DNA of 64,000 bases from Palaemon carinicauda (GCF_036898095.1 NC_090744.1:95456495-95520494), one strand, 5' to 3'; positions 47,000 to 58,280 are shown, numbered from the stretch's first letter. Translations and numbers: made by a program. The notes: a model not told the origin generated them from the sequence alone.

Positions 47000-48900
47000 C
47001 AGAATCTAAGGGGCCATCCACCTCCAGTCTGGGGTAGGTCAGGGTCGTCGACTGAATCGCTGGGAGGATCTGCCACAGGGGACCGCCTCTGTGCCTCAGC
47101 CATTCTAGATTCCCATGCCGCAGCATTCTTAGGTTTTGTCTTAGTGTCCTTTGATTCCCTACACGCAGGACATTCCTCCGCAGTCTTAGAAGGAGGGAAC
47201 CTGCGAGGTTTTTGAGGAATTTGACGAAGCCTTGGCAGTAGGAGCTGAAGGCTCTTTCTCAGGAAAACCTCAATGTCTTGAGGGTTGAAGGGATGGATCG
47301 TTATCTCCCTCGGCGAACCTATGTCCCTATTGTCCCTTTTCTGTCTCTTAATGATGACCACCTTTACCTTCACTGGAGTATAGGGTAAGTTAGCCATATA
47401 AGAGTCAGATGAAATAGGACCTTCAGCGCACAATCGGGGTCGTCAACTTCCTTCTAAGGTCCTGACTCCCAACTGACGATTTCGACGAGGGTTCCAGGGG
47501 GATCCTAGTGTTTCCTTGACTGGAAGAGTCGGAGGTTATGACCGTGAAGGAGCTACGTTCAGAGACTTCAGGAGGTGTTGATGAACGTATTTACCCATGA
47601 AGGAAGCTCTGATCCTCTAGGTAAACATTGGAATTCCTTAGGAGTGTCTCCTTTGGGTGGAACTCTCGGAGGAGCTCCAGGCAACGGAGGTGATAACCTC
47701 TAAGGCAGAGGAACACGTTCCTTAAGATGCGAAGGAAGGTCTGGACTAATAGGAATGTTCGCAAACCTATTAGGAGTCTCCTTGAAACCCTCTGGAAAGG
47801 GTGTCGGTCTTCCGCTGGAGGTGGAAGAAGCCGAGGGTCAAGGCGAAGGTGTTGGTACCGCACTTGCTCGCAGTTCCGACACATCTGCTCATGCATTGCT
47901 CGCGGAAATCGCCGACTTGCTCATGAAATCGCGAGACTCGAGAACAAAATCACAAGATTCACAAGCAGAAGTGCTTGCAACAGGAGCACTAGGAGCCACA
48001 TAGAAAGAGGAAGGTCTAACAACTTCCTGCGGCCCCAGAGAAGCACCTATGTCCGACAAAGTCGGCAGAGGAGGCCTCTGAGTAGGGACTACTCTGAGAA
48101 CGTGTCACAGCATTGGTCACACTTTGCTGAGAATCCCCAGGCGACGAAAGGCACTGAGGGTTTAGCTGAATGCCTGTTTGAGGAATGGTCATTCGCATCA
48201 TCAGGTCCGGTCCGAGGTCGTTTGGAAGAAGGTCTGGTTGAGGGGCTACGCATTAATGGACTGTGCTTGCGCCTACCTCTACCTCTGGACAAGGAATGTC
48301 TAGACCTTGATTGCAAAAGCATGGTTCATGATCGTGAACGGGAGCGTCTAGATCTCATTCAAGAATGGCGTGAACGTCGCGAATGCCTAGCTCACGAACG
48401 TGAGGCAAAGGGAGAATGGTTCGCCAGTGGTTGGAGGTGAAATTGCTCTTCTAGAGTAAGCAGCAAAGCCTCGTACCCCATGGTTGCCAAGGAGTTAGTC
48501 AGTCTGCGCTCCTACTCGATCGTCCCTTGGAAGAGCGCGAGCGAGAAGGAGCTTTAGAAAGAGATTTAGGGGTGCGTGAAGAAAAAGAACACTCTTTCCT
48601 CGCCCGTGAGGGAGAAAGATCACGCTTCGCCTTCTTCCTGCACTGCCCAAATTTCTTCTATTGGGAGGCAGGCCACTCCCTACACTCTGCAAGAGCAAAC
48701 CCTGCTCGCAGCGATACCCTCGGCACGAACGACACAGAATGCGGGTCGGTCTCCAACAAAGACATGAAAGTACCCCACGTGGCACCCTCGCGCCCTGGAC
48801 ACGTTCGCATGAAGGCGATCGAAGATAGAACACACACACCTGAAAAGAGAAAGCAAACACGTCCGATCTCTACCGAGTCCAAAAGAAAGAGTGACTTCTC
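47000..48900 (-). pseudogene. gag-like region of DIRS C, broken
   Basis: Several minus-strand frames share the work. 46,999-47,433 includes S-K-T-A-E-E-C-P-A-C-R-E-S-K; 48,089-48,322 is Arg/Ser-rich (S-R-S-R-H-S-L-S-R-G-R-G-R-R-K-H-S); 48,495-48,882 carries D-P-H-S-V, C-R-G-Y-R-C and E-C-R-E-W-P-A-S pieces in different frames, a Cys/His cluster near the gag N-terminus. Order and position match DIRS ORF1. RS-type basic sequence would suit RNA binding. No single frame survives. Confidence 0.55.
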
Positions 48901-49080
48901 ACTGCTGTGAGAGTATATAGAGAGAGGTGGCTGGGTGCACCCCGTCTACCCCCAGTTTACCGGCTCAAGCTTTTAGGAAGGGTTGCCACCTCGCAATTAA
49001 AGTCTACTGGCTACCTTCCAGCTATGCTGAAAGATAATCCACATAAATAACGGAAGGTTTGATAGTAAGGGAACATTGAA
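48900..49080. repeat. right inverted terminal repeat of DIRS C
   Basis: The reverse complement matches 43,995-44,150, with shared words GGTTGCCACCTCGC / GCGAGGTGGCAACC and CTATGCTGAAAGATAATCC. Confidence 0.8.
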
Positions 49081-49084
49081 TTAT

Positions 49085-51057
49085 TAATTTGCATATTTTA
49101 AAGGACTTTCCGCATATTAAATACGTCATTATAAAACTTCTTTTAAATAACATCCTGCAACACATTCAAAATAACAAAAATTTACTTCAGATCATACAGA
49201 AAAACTTGTAAAGCCCACATAAACAGCAGCTAAATAGTAGACAAAATAAAAGAAAATAGTTCCTGGTAAGAGAACATTCTGGTTTGGCTCTACAATCTAA
49301 GATGACCTATACCGAGGCAAAATACGATTATAAAATTTCCTATTTATGACATCCCAGTCAACCTTGAAATTTACGTTTTCATGAGTAGACACAATTCCTT
49401 ATAATTGTGCAATGGCTAAAAATAAATGTTGCATGGGATTGAAATGCAAGAAAAAGAATTAAATTACCATTAAATAATAAACATCAGTTGCCATATAAAG
49501 ACATATTTTACACCCGCAGGGCGGTGAATGATCTATCTTCCTTACAGTTTACCAATGTGTAAGACAACACAAATGCTGTATTTGATACAGAAAAAAGTAA
49601 AATAACTAACATAAGTCTATGTATTCAAGTAAAATATAAGAAGGATGATGACATGTTAACACAAACAAGAATTTGGAATTTCAAAATACCTTCCTTTAAG
49701 CCTACCCAAACTAGACGGCTACAATAAAGGGCTTGAGATAAAATGTATGTTCATTATAATGCTAGGAAGCTTTTTAGAGATTTTACTTTTATTGCTACCA
49801 GGTAGTTTAACCAGGCCAATGAGTAAATATTAAATAATAAAGCAAAAATTCATGTTACGGCAATTATGAATAAATTTTGGATTTGCAATGAAGTTTTCAA
49901 TACGATATTACAGTACTATCAGAAGATTTGCAGAGATAAGCTATGATAAAAGAAAGGTGTAATCATCTTTTGCAAGACGTTAATAAAGCAGTTTAAATCA
50001 AACAGGTCTTAATCGACATAGTTAAGGCAAAGACTTCGTTCACTACGTTATAGTACCAAGAACAGAATACAGTAAATTACACTTATAAAACATTAGAGCA
50101 AATGCTATTGAAAACCCATTTTTAAAATTTAAAATATAAGTATCGTATAATTTATATACTATACAGTATTTGAGGAATATTTTGTTTTAGAAAATATTAA
50201 TAAATATATTTCCCTTGATATTTCTACAATTAAAAAAGTTTACCATTTACGTTTTCGAATAATGCTAAATTCATTGAGGATATGCATATTGATGATTTCG
50301 GGAAATGTGTGCATACGTGTAATGGCTTTCTAAACGCCTCCCATTACTCCAAATTTAATGCTGACTCTAATTCTTAAACTATTATTTGTATAAAATTATA
50401 AATTTATCAAATACTGTATAATTTTGATGTAATATTCTAGTGTATTTGGTGTCTGGTTCTTTATATAATAAATGAAATCTTCAATTTATATTAAAAAAAA
50501 AAAAAGCTAAATACAGTGGGGTTATTTTTGTAAAAAAAAAAAGAAAAAAAAAATAGTTACGAATGATAAGCTTCCAACTAAAATTATATTATAGAATGAA
50601 AATTAATTCACTTTTGGCATACTCGGATTTGGTTTTTCCTTTAGTATATGCAGCATAAAATATTGTAGAAAACATCTAAACTAGTATAAATACACAAGAT
50701 TCCAACAATTGGATAGGCACTCCTTACTGCTTACAATTCAGATATCTCTTCTCTACCCTAATTACTAGGAATTATAGGAGACCCATTTAACACATCTAAG
50801 AGCTCTAGTCTAAAATCAGTAAAGCTTTCACTCTTTCAAAAAATTGATAATACGTCCCCCAGTTTTATCTTTGCATCAACTCCCTCCCAATACCAACAAA
50901 CACATGTAATGTCACCTTCAGTCAGACTTCTGAGAAAAGAAGAGTTTACTCTCACCATTCAAAATCAGGGACTTTACACTCCTCCTATGTTAGCTTCTTA
51001 ATTCTAAGTGCCCTCCTCAGGGCTAACAGTAACGATATGTTAGTGGAGACAGAAGCA
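49085..51057. other. intron sequence without a recognised feature
   Basis: AT-rich, with poly-A tracts near 50,500-50,555. No coding frame, splice-consistent exon or repeat relationship was seen. Confidence 0.45.
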
Positions 51058-51061
51058 TTAA

Positions 51062-51365
51062 CCCTTTTACCCCCAAAGGATGTACTGGTACGTTTCACAA
51101 AACTCATCCCTTTACCCCCATGGACGTACCGGTACGTCCTTGCAAAAAAATGCTATTTAAATTCTTTTTTTTACATATATTTGATAATTTTTTGAGAAAC
51201 TTCAGGCGTTTTCCAAGAGAATGAGACCAACCTGACCTCTCTATGACGAAAATTAAGACTGTTAGAGCAATTTGAAAAAAAATATACTGCAAAATGTGTT
51301 TGAAAAAAAAATAACCCTTGGGGGTTAAGGGTTGGAAATTTCCAAATAGTCCGGGGGTAAAAAGG
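51062..51365. mobile_element. TTAA-flanked MITE, uninterrupted copy
   Basis: TTAA at 51,058-51,061 and 51,366-51,369. Termini ACCCTTTTACCCCC and CGGGGGTAAAAAGG are inverted. It contains GGTACGTTTCACAAAA and GGACGTACCGGTACGTCC, an 18 bp palindrome. It supplies the empty-site sequence for the insertion at 29,555-30,238. Confidence 0.8.
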
Positions 51366-51369
51366 TTAA

Positions 51370-52920
51370 TCATTTGGGACCCTTAACTGTATAACAGTAT
51401 AATCTAACAAGATAAAAACAGACAAGGTGACAAGGAATTATGCTGAAACTGACAAGTCCATATTTTAAATTTCAGGCTAAATATACTCTCCTATCCTGCT
51501 CCTTTCACATTCCATTATATGAAATATCGAATGTTTAGTATTACTGAATGCCTTGAAGCCTACTACCTGGTCTCCATGCATCCAAGATATCTTTGACTGC
51601 TGTATCTAATGTTATTTAGTTTTTAAATTGATGCAAAAAGATCTTTTCTTTATATTTATTCATCTAAACTAAATTTTTAATAAATTCTTTAGCTTTCATT
51701 TTACAGCAAATACTACTGAAAAGTAAGAAGACTAAACATTATGATAATTCTAGCAGAGCATACAAAAATTAAAGAAACTAAATTTTCGTCAAACCCAGAA
51801 AAACTTATATACTACATTACAACTAAGGTCTGCAACATAATATCACATTTGAATGTAGGTTGTTAGTTCATTTCTTTTCAAATGAATCAATGGCAAATCT
51901 TTGTTTTAAATTAAAATCATGAGTGCAGGCTATGGCTGCCAGCCCAGGTCTCTTTTTTTTCAAGCTGTTGTACTGAGACTTCAAAACTATCATTTTTCTA
52001 CCAAAGTTATTATAGAAATATATTGAATGCATGGCCAATGTTACAAGATTGTACAAAAGTAGATAAAAAAATTAAATGAAAATTGTCAGTTCAATACAAC
52101 TAAGCTATCTGGTAAATTTACACAAAATGATATGTACTTTGGGACATAAAACCTTCCAGATATCATTCACTTTAATCATCTTGCTTGAAGCTGAAAACCA
52201 AAAACACAAATCAAAGAAAACTGATAACATCCAAATTCCAATTGCAATGATTTTTTCATTTCAAACTCCTTGGAAGCTCCAAAACATCCCAACTATTCAT
52301 ACAAGTGCCAAGAAATACTATGCAGGATCAATTCCATTACATAAGCAAAGTCTTTGCTGATTAAAATTCTAGATGATAGATCTCACACATAATAAAGCTT
52401 CATGAAGTAATAACAAATTAAAGCCCAATCAAAATTTATCCCAAAATGCTAAGAAAGCAGTTATAAAAGTAAGTATTATGAAGCTTATACCAACAAAATA
52501 ATACCAATACTGTTTACAAATACCCAGCAAGATTATAGGATTTATCCATGCAAGTAGTTAAAATGATAGTAAAAATGAAATATGGGACTGCCTTTCAAAG
52601 CTAAACTGTATAAGTCTAACCTCCTTGTTGTACCACCCATTAGTTCGGCACTACTGCAGGCTCTGAGTGGTTGCCGTGGTGTTGGAACTCCAGAAAATGG
52701 ATGCCTAACAGATGCAAGTTTAAATGTAAATAACTTAACATAAGACAGAACAGAAGTATTAAGAAATTTAAAATACTAAATTCGTAGCTAGCTTTAGTGA
52801 CAATTGTAAAAAAAAAAAAATAATGTACTGAATATGTAGGTCAATTCAACATTGAAATGACTGTAGTTATATATGAAGGTGCTACTATCATTCTATATTA
52901 GAAATAACATTCCAGCTTAC
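51370..52920. other. intron sequence; one exon-like stretch at 52,632-52,702
   Basis: Mostly AT-rich. 52,632-52,702 (minus) reads H-P-F-S-G-V-P-T-P-R-Q-P-L-R-A in a phase that joins the exon at 52,921-53,440, but no donor gives the phase needed for the giant exon, so it is not called as coding. Confidence 0.4.
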
Positions 52921-53440
52921 CTTAAAACATTTATTTCAACTGAGCTCTGTTCTGCAGGTTCTCCTCCAACTTCAATGGATTTCTCTAGTACCTCTAATTC
53001 GGCTTCACGGTCTGTACCCTCCTCCCCCTCAATTTCCTCGAGGGAATCCTCGAATACATCTAGAGAAGCCTCTTCCTCCTGTACTTCAATAGACCTTTCA
53101 AATTTATCGCCAATATCGACACTCATGAAGGAACGTTCATTATCCTCATTCTCTTCATCTTGAACCTCCATATATTCAGCATCAGAAAGGCTTTTCTCCA
53201 ATTCTGAAGCCTCCTCCTTTTGGAAACTAGTCCGTTCATCACCATCATGTTCTTCCTCAACATCAAAGGTTTCCTTTTCTAACTCTTCTACTGGAATAAG
53301 GACACTTTCATCTTTACTAGATTCAGTGAATGACTGATTTGAAATGCCATTTGCATCTATCTTACCTTTGGGCAAATGGAACCTTAACTGCTTTGGAGTC
53401 AGACTACAATCAGTAGCTCTGATTTGTTGGCTCTCTTCAG
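52921..53440 (-). CDS. exon of ELYS-like gene, 520 bp, acidic
   Basis: The acceptor is TTTACAG (CT at 53,441-53,442) and the donor GTAAGC. It enters in phase 1 and leaves in phase 2, which joins directly to the giant exon as L-S-N-E-E-I-T. It begins A-E-E-S-Q-Q-I-R-A-T-D-C-S-L-T-P-K-Q-L-R-F-H, listed by residue, and then becomes almost entirely acidic (E-E-L-E-K-E-T-F-D-V-E-E-E). Q-L-R-F-H is a weak RVxF-like word about 50 residues after the SILK motif; PP1 partners often carry both, but the Val/Ile is missing here. The acidic run continues into the giant exon. Confidence 0.85.
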
Positions 53441-54000
53441 CTGTAAATTACAAATTAAATCATTTTTTGTGCGAATAATTAACTTCTATAATACAAACTG
53501 GCCAGAGCCTTATGCCTCATATTATTAAACAAAAATTTAAAAAAGGATCCAAAAAACAACACTGAATATGTGCAACTTAGATTATAAAGTATTCATGGCT
53601 TCAAGCAACAAGACAACGGTTCACTGGTGCAAGATATTTTGTCAAAACAGATTTGAAAAATAATGTTTTTGTTTATATATATTCATACATAATCTAAAAA
53701 ATATTGTATACAACAATAACACTTCAACTTGAAAAAAATAATAAGAAATTATCCCTACTCCATCTACAACAAAACCTTTGGAATGTCTCATGCAATCCTA
53801 GAAATGTGATTAGCTATTTCATGAAACCATCGTACAGTAATTTCTCTTTTGATTTTTTTTTGCAAATTCCCTATTCAGTTTATATACCATTATTTGAGAG
53901 CTTTTGAGAGCTTTCATTCAGGCACTCCCTGCAATAACTGATAAACCATGAAGTTTATCTATCTATCTACCAAGGGACTTAAAAAAAAAAAAAGGGGGGG
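53441..54000. other. intron sequence without a recognised feature
   Basis: AT-rich; ends in poly-A/poly-G just before the LINE 3' fragment. Confidence 0.4.
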
Positions 54001-54002
54001 AG

Positions 54003-54120
54003 GGGGGACTTTTGTCTTCCTTCGCTCCTTCCAGCCTGACGAGGGATTCAGCCGAGTTGGGTTGGTACAGTATTGCTAGGGTGCCCCAGCCCACCCTCCC
54101 CAGTTATCAGCTGATTAAGG
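54003..54120 (-). mobile_element. LINE 3' UTR fragment
   Basis: Contains CTTCCAGCCTGACGAGGGAT and GTGCCCCAGCCCACCCTCCC, matching the reverse complement of 4,180-4,285 downstream of the LINE at 3,250-4,115. It is therefore the same LINE family in minus orientation, cut to its 3' end. Confidence 0.65.
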
Positions 54121-55364
54121 CAAACTACAAAATATTTTTTTTTCTCTCTTGCTTAGAGACTATTATTATGGGAGCTATCATTTTTATTTTAACATATAAA
54201 TATATGTAATACTTAATAAAAAAAAAAAAAAGTTTTTCACTCTCATTTACTCTCAATTTTAATGACACAGTGAAGTTTTGAGGCATTTCATCCCTGTTGT
54301 GGATTCACGATAATTTTAGTCTTTACCTTTACGGTGCTTGATTACAAAGCTTAGGAAATTATTGACTTATTTCTTCCAATTCTTTATGTAACTTTTGCAC
54401 AATTTGGTTTACCTTTTCATAAACAGAAAAAGGTAGCGTAATGTAATAATATATCACTCATATTCTACTTAACGTCATTGTAACAATTACGGTGATTGTT
54501 TACTATCGTACAAGTCGAAATGAAAGCAAGACAGGTGCGGTTATCCGAATTGATTGTTTATAGCCTAACAGCTGTTTTTCTTACGGTTATTTATAGCCGT
54601 GTGCATGACTAACGATACTTTTAACATGCATCCTCTTTTTATGGATGAAGAGGGAGAAAAAGAGGTTATTTTATTATAACGTGGTCTCAAAATAGGAACT
54701 TCCATATTGTACAATGACTCATGATAAAATCTATTTTTATTGGTGAAATTTTGGAGGTCACATAATATGCAAGATTACGAGTTACACGAGTATATAAGGC
54801 ATAACTGTAACTTACTTTATCAAATTCTAGCCACAAAATCAACTTTAGAAAAAAAAAATTAATTAATTATTATTTACCGAGGAGTCTGCAATATACATTT
54901 ACATATATTTATAAATCGGAGATGTACTGAGGGAGGGATAGGTGAACTGCGATATGGTGATGGATTACTCAACTATACTTTCATTTCACCTCTAGTATGA
55001 CACCAAATCTTTTAAACCCAATGACCCAGGAAATTGCTCAATCGACAAAATGTTGTGCTTTTGAAAAACAATAACATGGGAGATTTAAATGAATTACTTA
55101 GATTCATATACAATAAAATTCCCAACTTGTAAAGATTACAGTATTCTTTAATTTTATTACTATTTCAATATTTAGTTATGAAACAATATTCTACAGGTGT
55201 ATAAAATTTCTAAGGTAAAGTACCAGATATCATGATTTTTTTTTATTTTAATGGATACAAACGAGTAAAAAAGTAAGAGAGTTTTAAAATACCTAAATAA
55301 AACACAGCCTACATCAAAGAAACATTAAGCATCCTATGGAAAAAAAAACATAATATATTGGTAT
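54121..55364. other. intron sequence without a recognised feature
   Basis: AT-rich with poly-A tracts at 54,217-54,233 and 54,849-54,858. Nothing coding or repeated was identified. Confidence 0.45.
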
Positions 55365-55520
55365 AATTATTATTATTCCTTGCTAAGCTACAACCCTAGT
55401 TGGAAAAACAGGATGCTATAAACCCAAGGGCTCCAACAAGGAAAAATAGCCCACTGAGGAAATGAAACAAATAAATAAATAAACTATATAGGCTACAAGA
55501 AGTAATGAATAAGAATATAA

Positions 55521-56272
55521 ACTAGAGGGACACTCAGTAGAGCTTAAACTTCCGCCGCAGCAGGTTATTTCTCGACCATTTGCTCGACCTTGACCTTTGA
55601 CCTTAACATTTATATATTAATTGGCGCAGATTTTCACACTCAAATATGAACCAAGTTTGAAATTCGGTGACAACTATGTCCAAACTTATGGCTGATTACA
55701 TGAATTGGACCTTTTGCTTAACTGTGACCTTGACTTTGATCTTCCAAATTTAATAATTTCCAGCTTTTTACACAAGAATTATGCCCTGCTAGTTTCATTA
55801 CTCTACGATTAAAATTGTGGCCAGGAACTTGTTCACAAACAAACCCACACACAAACAGGGGCGAAAACATAAACTACTAACTTCTTTGGAGAAGGGAACT
55901 AGAGGGGCATTCAGTAGAACGCAGACCTCTGCCGCAGCAGCTTATTTCTCAACCTTTTACTCAACCTTGACCTTTCCTCTTAACATGTATTAATTGGCGT
56001 GGATTTTCACACACTCAAATATGAACCGAGTTTGAAGTCTCTGTGACAACAATGTCCAAACTTATGGCTGATTACGGGAATTGGACATTTTGCTTGATCG
56101 TGACCTTGATCTTCCAAAATTTAATTATTTCCAGCTTTTCACATTACAGTTAATCCATCAAAGTTTCATTACTCGACGATAAAAAGTGTGACCAGGAAGC
56201 TGTTCAAAAACACACATACACACACACAAACAGGGACAAAAACATAACCTCCTTCCAACTTCATTGGCAAAG
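55521..56272. repeat. two tandem copies of a ~375 bp repeat
   Basis: Copy 1 starts at 55,521 and copy 2 at 55,898, both with ACTAGAGGG. Conserved blocks include GTCCAAACTTATGGCTGATT and GGGNCNAAAACATAA near each 3' end. No coding frame. It is rich in TGACCT words. Confidence 0.9.
55591..55603. promoter_or_regulatory. perfect DR1 nuclear-receptor-type site (sequence motif only)
   Basis: TGACCTTTGACCT is two direct TGACCT (AGGTCA) half sites with one spacer base, the DR1 arrangement bound by RXR/USP- and HNF4-type receptors. Copy 2 has a decayed version. Function is unproven. Confidence 0.4.
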
Positions 56273-56544
56273 ATAAATATGTTAAGAACAGTAATAACAT
56301 TCAAATTTCATAATTTCCTTATGAAATTTCTTAAACATCAGCAAAGAAGTAATTTCCTGTAAATTAAAAAACAAGCATCTATTCTATACCAAAAACAAAA
56401 GAATAAAATTTTATTGCCTCAAGTATGCAAACATAAATATTGTTTCTTAGTTTATATTTTACTGATCTATTTAACATTGCTGCTGATCTCAATACAGTAT
56501 ATTTTACTATTTTTTTATCATTTTTCATTTACTGTTTATTCGAT

Positions 56545-56668
56545 ACTTCCTCATTTCCTTTCCGCAAAGGGCTGCTTCCCAAGTTTGAGACCTTGGAATT
56601 GTAGCATCTTGCATTTCCAACTAGGGTTGTAGCTTGGCTACTTCTAATATCAGTAATAATAATTACTA
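56545..56668 (+). repeat. 3' end of the TAA-tailed repeat, plus orientation
   Basis: Contains TTTCCAACTAGGGTTGTAGC followed by a short AAT-rich tail; matches 5,330-5,456 with 5' truncation. It lies about 35 bp from the host exon at 56,703. Confidence 0.75.
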
Positions 56669-56702
56669 CTGTACATTAAAAAAAAAATAAGTTCATACAT
56701 AC

Positions 56703-56805
56703 CCATTTGACTTTTCCTGGCACTAGTTGCAATTCGAGGGAAGACTGATGGAAGGGAAGTCTCACTGGAGGCAGGACTAATTGGCTTCAGTATGGTTTGC
56801 TTCAC
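56703..56805 (-). CDS. exon of ELYS-like gene, 103 bp; completes the SILK motif
   Basis: The acceptor is CATTTAAG (CT at 56,806-56,807) and the donor GTATGT. It enters in phase 0 and leaves in phase 1. It reads V-K-Q-T-I-L-K-P-I-S-P-A-S-S-E-T-S-L-P-S, then V-F-P-R-I-A-T-S-A-R-K-S-Q-M. Joined to the preceding exon the protein reads T-P-Q-S-I-L-K-V-K-Q-T-I-L-K, that is a SILK motif and a second ILK six residues later. [G/S]ILK motifs dock protein phosphatase 1; worm MEL-28/ELYS is known to dock PP1. Confidence 0.8.
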
Positions 56806-57483
56806 CTTAAATGTATTATAAGGCAGTGATTAACACACAGCAATAAAGGTAATCTATAATTTCCCAACCATTAATTTACATGCACTTGAAGCCAATTTCA
56901 GTAGAGTACAGTACAGTATAATCAAAGCCTAAAAGACAGACTGATATCTGAAAGAGGAAGGCAGTTTAAGAATTGTGATCACAAGTGCTGAGAAAAAGTT
57001 AGTCAGGAGTAGCAGACATAGGGATGAAGAGGGAAACCCCAAAGAATCATGGAAAGTCATTTCAATAGATTAAGAACTAAAGCAGATTCAAATTTAGGTA
57101 TAAAACATTGAAAAGAGGGGACAATAGAGAGAATTCATTTTATCTCAGACTTTCATCATGAACAAGGGTGATGAAGTGAAAATTCATTCTATAGGGGATT
57201 TATATAGAATCATGGACTGTAAACATTATGTATACATAAATCATTAAAAACTTTTCACTGCAGTCCATATCTTTCCAGAGAGTTTTATATTCAGACTTTT
57301 TCTTTAAATGTTTCTTATTTACATACTACTGTAGGTCTTCAAACTAAGGTAATCCATATTTAAGTCTACGTGGTTCATTTAAAGCCAAAGGGCATCAGAC
57401 CCTTTACATCATGAAAAATGATTTTGCAAAGTTTTTGGATAAATAAATGTAATTACTGTATATGGAGTATATACAAAACTAAC
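56806..57483. other. intron of the ELYS-like gene
   Basis: AT-rich, no feature recognised. Confidence 0.45.
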
Positions 57484-57613
57484 CTTGAGAATTGACTGTG
57501 GAGTATCAGCGAGTAAAGAATCACCAGCACCACGCATTGACTGCCTCTTCTTGTGAGAAACCTTTGGAGTTCTAAGAAGTGATAACAGATCTGCAGATAT
57601 AGTCTGTGCAGGG
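57484..57613 (-). CDS. most upstream visible exon of ELYS-like gene, 130 bp
   Basis: The acceptor is GAATTCCAG (CT at 57,614-57,615) and the donor GTTAGT. It enters in phase 2, so coding sequence continues upstream, beyond DIRS A. It reads P-A-Q-T-I-S-A-D-L-L-S-L-L-R-T-P-K-V-S-H, then K-K-R-Q-S-M-R-G-A-G-D-S-L-L-A-D-T-P-Q-S-I-L-K. The L-L-x-T-P-x-V, K-K-R-Q and T-P-Q-S-I-L-K arrangement is what I associate with vertebrate ELYS just after its folded region; this is memory, not an alignment. KNL1 also has SILK, but near its own N-terminus and with MELT repeats, which are absent here. Confidence 0.8.
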
Positions 57614-57929
57614 CTGGAATTCAACAAGAAACAAATAGGTTTAAATTTTCCACATTTAATAAATTTCCTAGTCTACTAAATCCTGTACTAAGAATAATCA
57701 CATAATTTTTAATCAATCTGATCTTTTCCTAACTATATAAACCTGACACCTTTAATGAAAGTATGACTTCAACGAGGCTGGTAACTTGCTTAAAACTTTT
57801 AACGAGGTAATGTTAGTTAGTAGTAGTATCTGCCGGGTAGCGAGTAGATTCCGCCCACCCATCAGGTAGCGTAACCTTAACCTAGGAGTTGTGGTTGGTT
57901 GAGATGGGAAGTGTAACCAAAGGTCTCAG

Positions 57930-58280
57930 GTTTGTAAAGTTAGGAAAAATGTTATTTTTATTAGTAAAATAAATTTTTTAATATACTTACCCGATAATCA
58001 TGTAGCTGTCAACTCCGTTGCCCGACAGAATTCTATGGAGGGATACGCCAGCTATCACAATACTAGAAGGGGGTGTACTTACCAGCGCCACCTGTGGCCA
58101 GGTACTATAGTACTTCTTGTTGACACCTCCTCAATTTTTCCTCGGTCCACTGGTTCTCTATGGGGAGGAAGGGAGGGTCAATTAAATCATGATTATCGGG
58201 TAAGTATATTCAAAAATTTATTTTACTAATAAAAATAAAATTTTTCAATATTAAACTTACCCGATAATCATGTAGCTGAT
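57930..58280. repeat. left ITR and internal complementary region of DIRS A
   Basis: Inverted arms around CATGATTATCGGGTAAGTAT and ATACTTACCCGATAATCATG, with the third, direct copy at 58,229-58,276. The loop of about 180 bp contains the ITR proper. Confidence 0.85.

Larger units (their letters stand above)
43941..49080 (-). mobile_element. DIRS-like retrotransposon C, internally deleted
   Basis: Left end 43,941-43,990 is an inverted match to 44,221-44,270, which is followed by a direct copy of the ITR edge. The reverse complement of 48,900-49,065 aligns with 43,995-44,150, giving the two ITRs. Minus-strand order is gag-like (48,900 to 47,000), a LINE fragment (46,990 to 46,588), RNase H (46,560 to 46,190), the post-RNase H domain and recombinase (46,045 to 44,600). 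No reverse transcriptase motif remains; it was apparently lost around the LINE insertion. The copy lies in an intron, only about 350 bp upstream of the giant exon's acceptor and in the gene's orientation. Confidence 0.85.
55365..56310 (-). repeat. TAA-tailed repeat, minus orientation, interrupted by the 375 bp tandem pair
   Basis: 55,365-55,520 gives the 3' end (GCTAAGCTACAACCCTAGTT); the adjoining internal part resumes at 56,273-56,310 (GTTAAGAACAGTAATAACAT, compare 30,838). The interruption is the pair at 55,521-56,272. Confidence 0.7.

Noticed and set aside
57484..57613. KNL1 (kinetochore scaffold) because of the SILK motif
   Set aside because: No MELT repeats or RVSF were found in the long tail, and coding sequence continues upstream of SILK, whereas in KNL1 it is close to the N-terminus.
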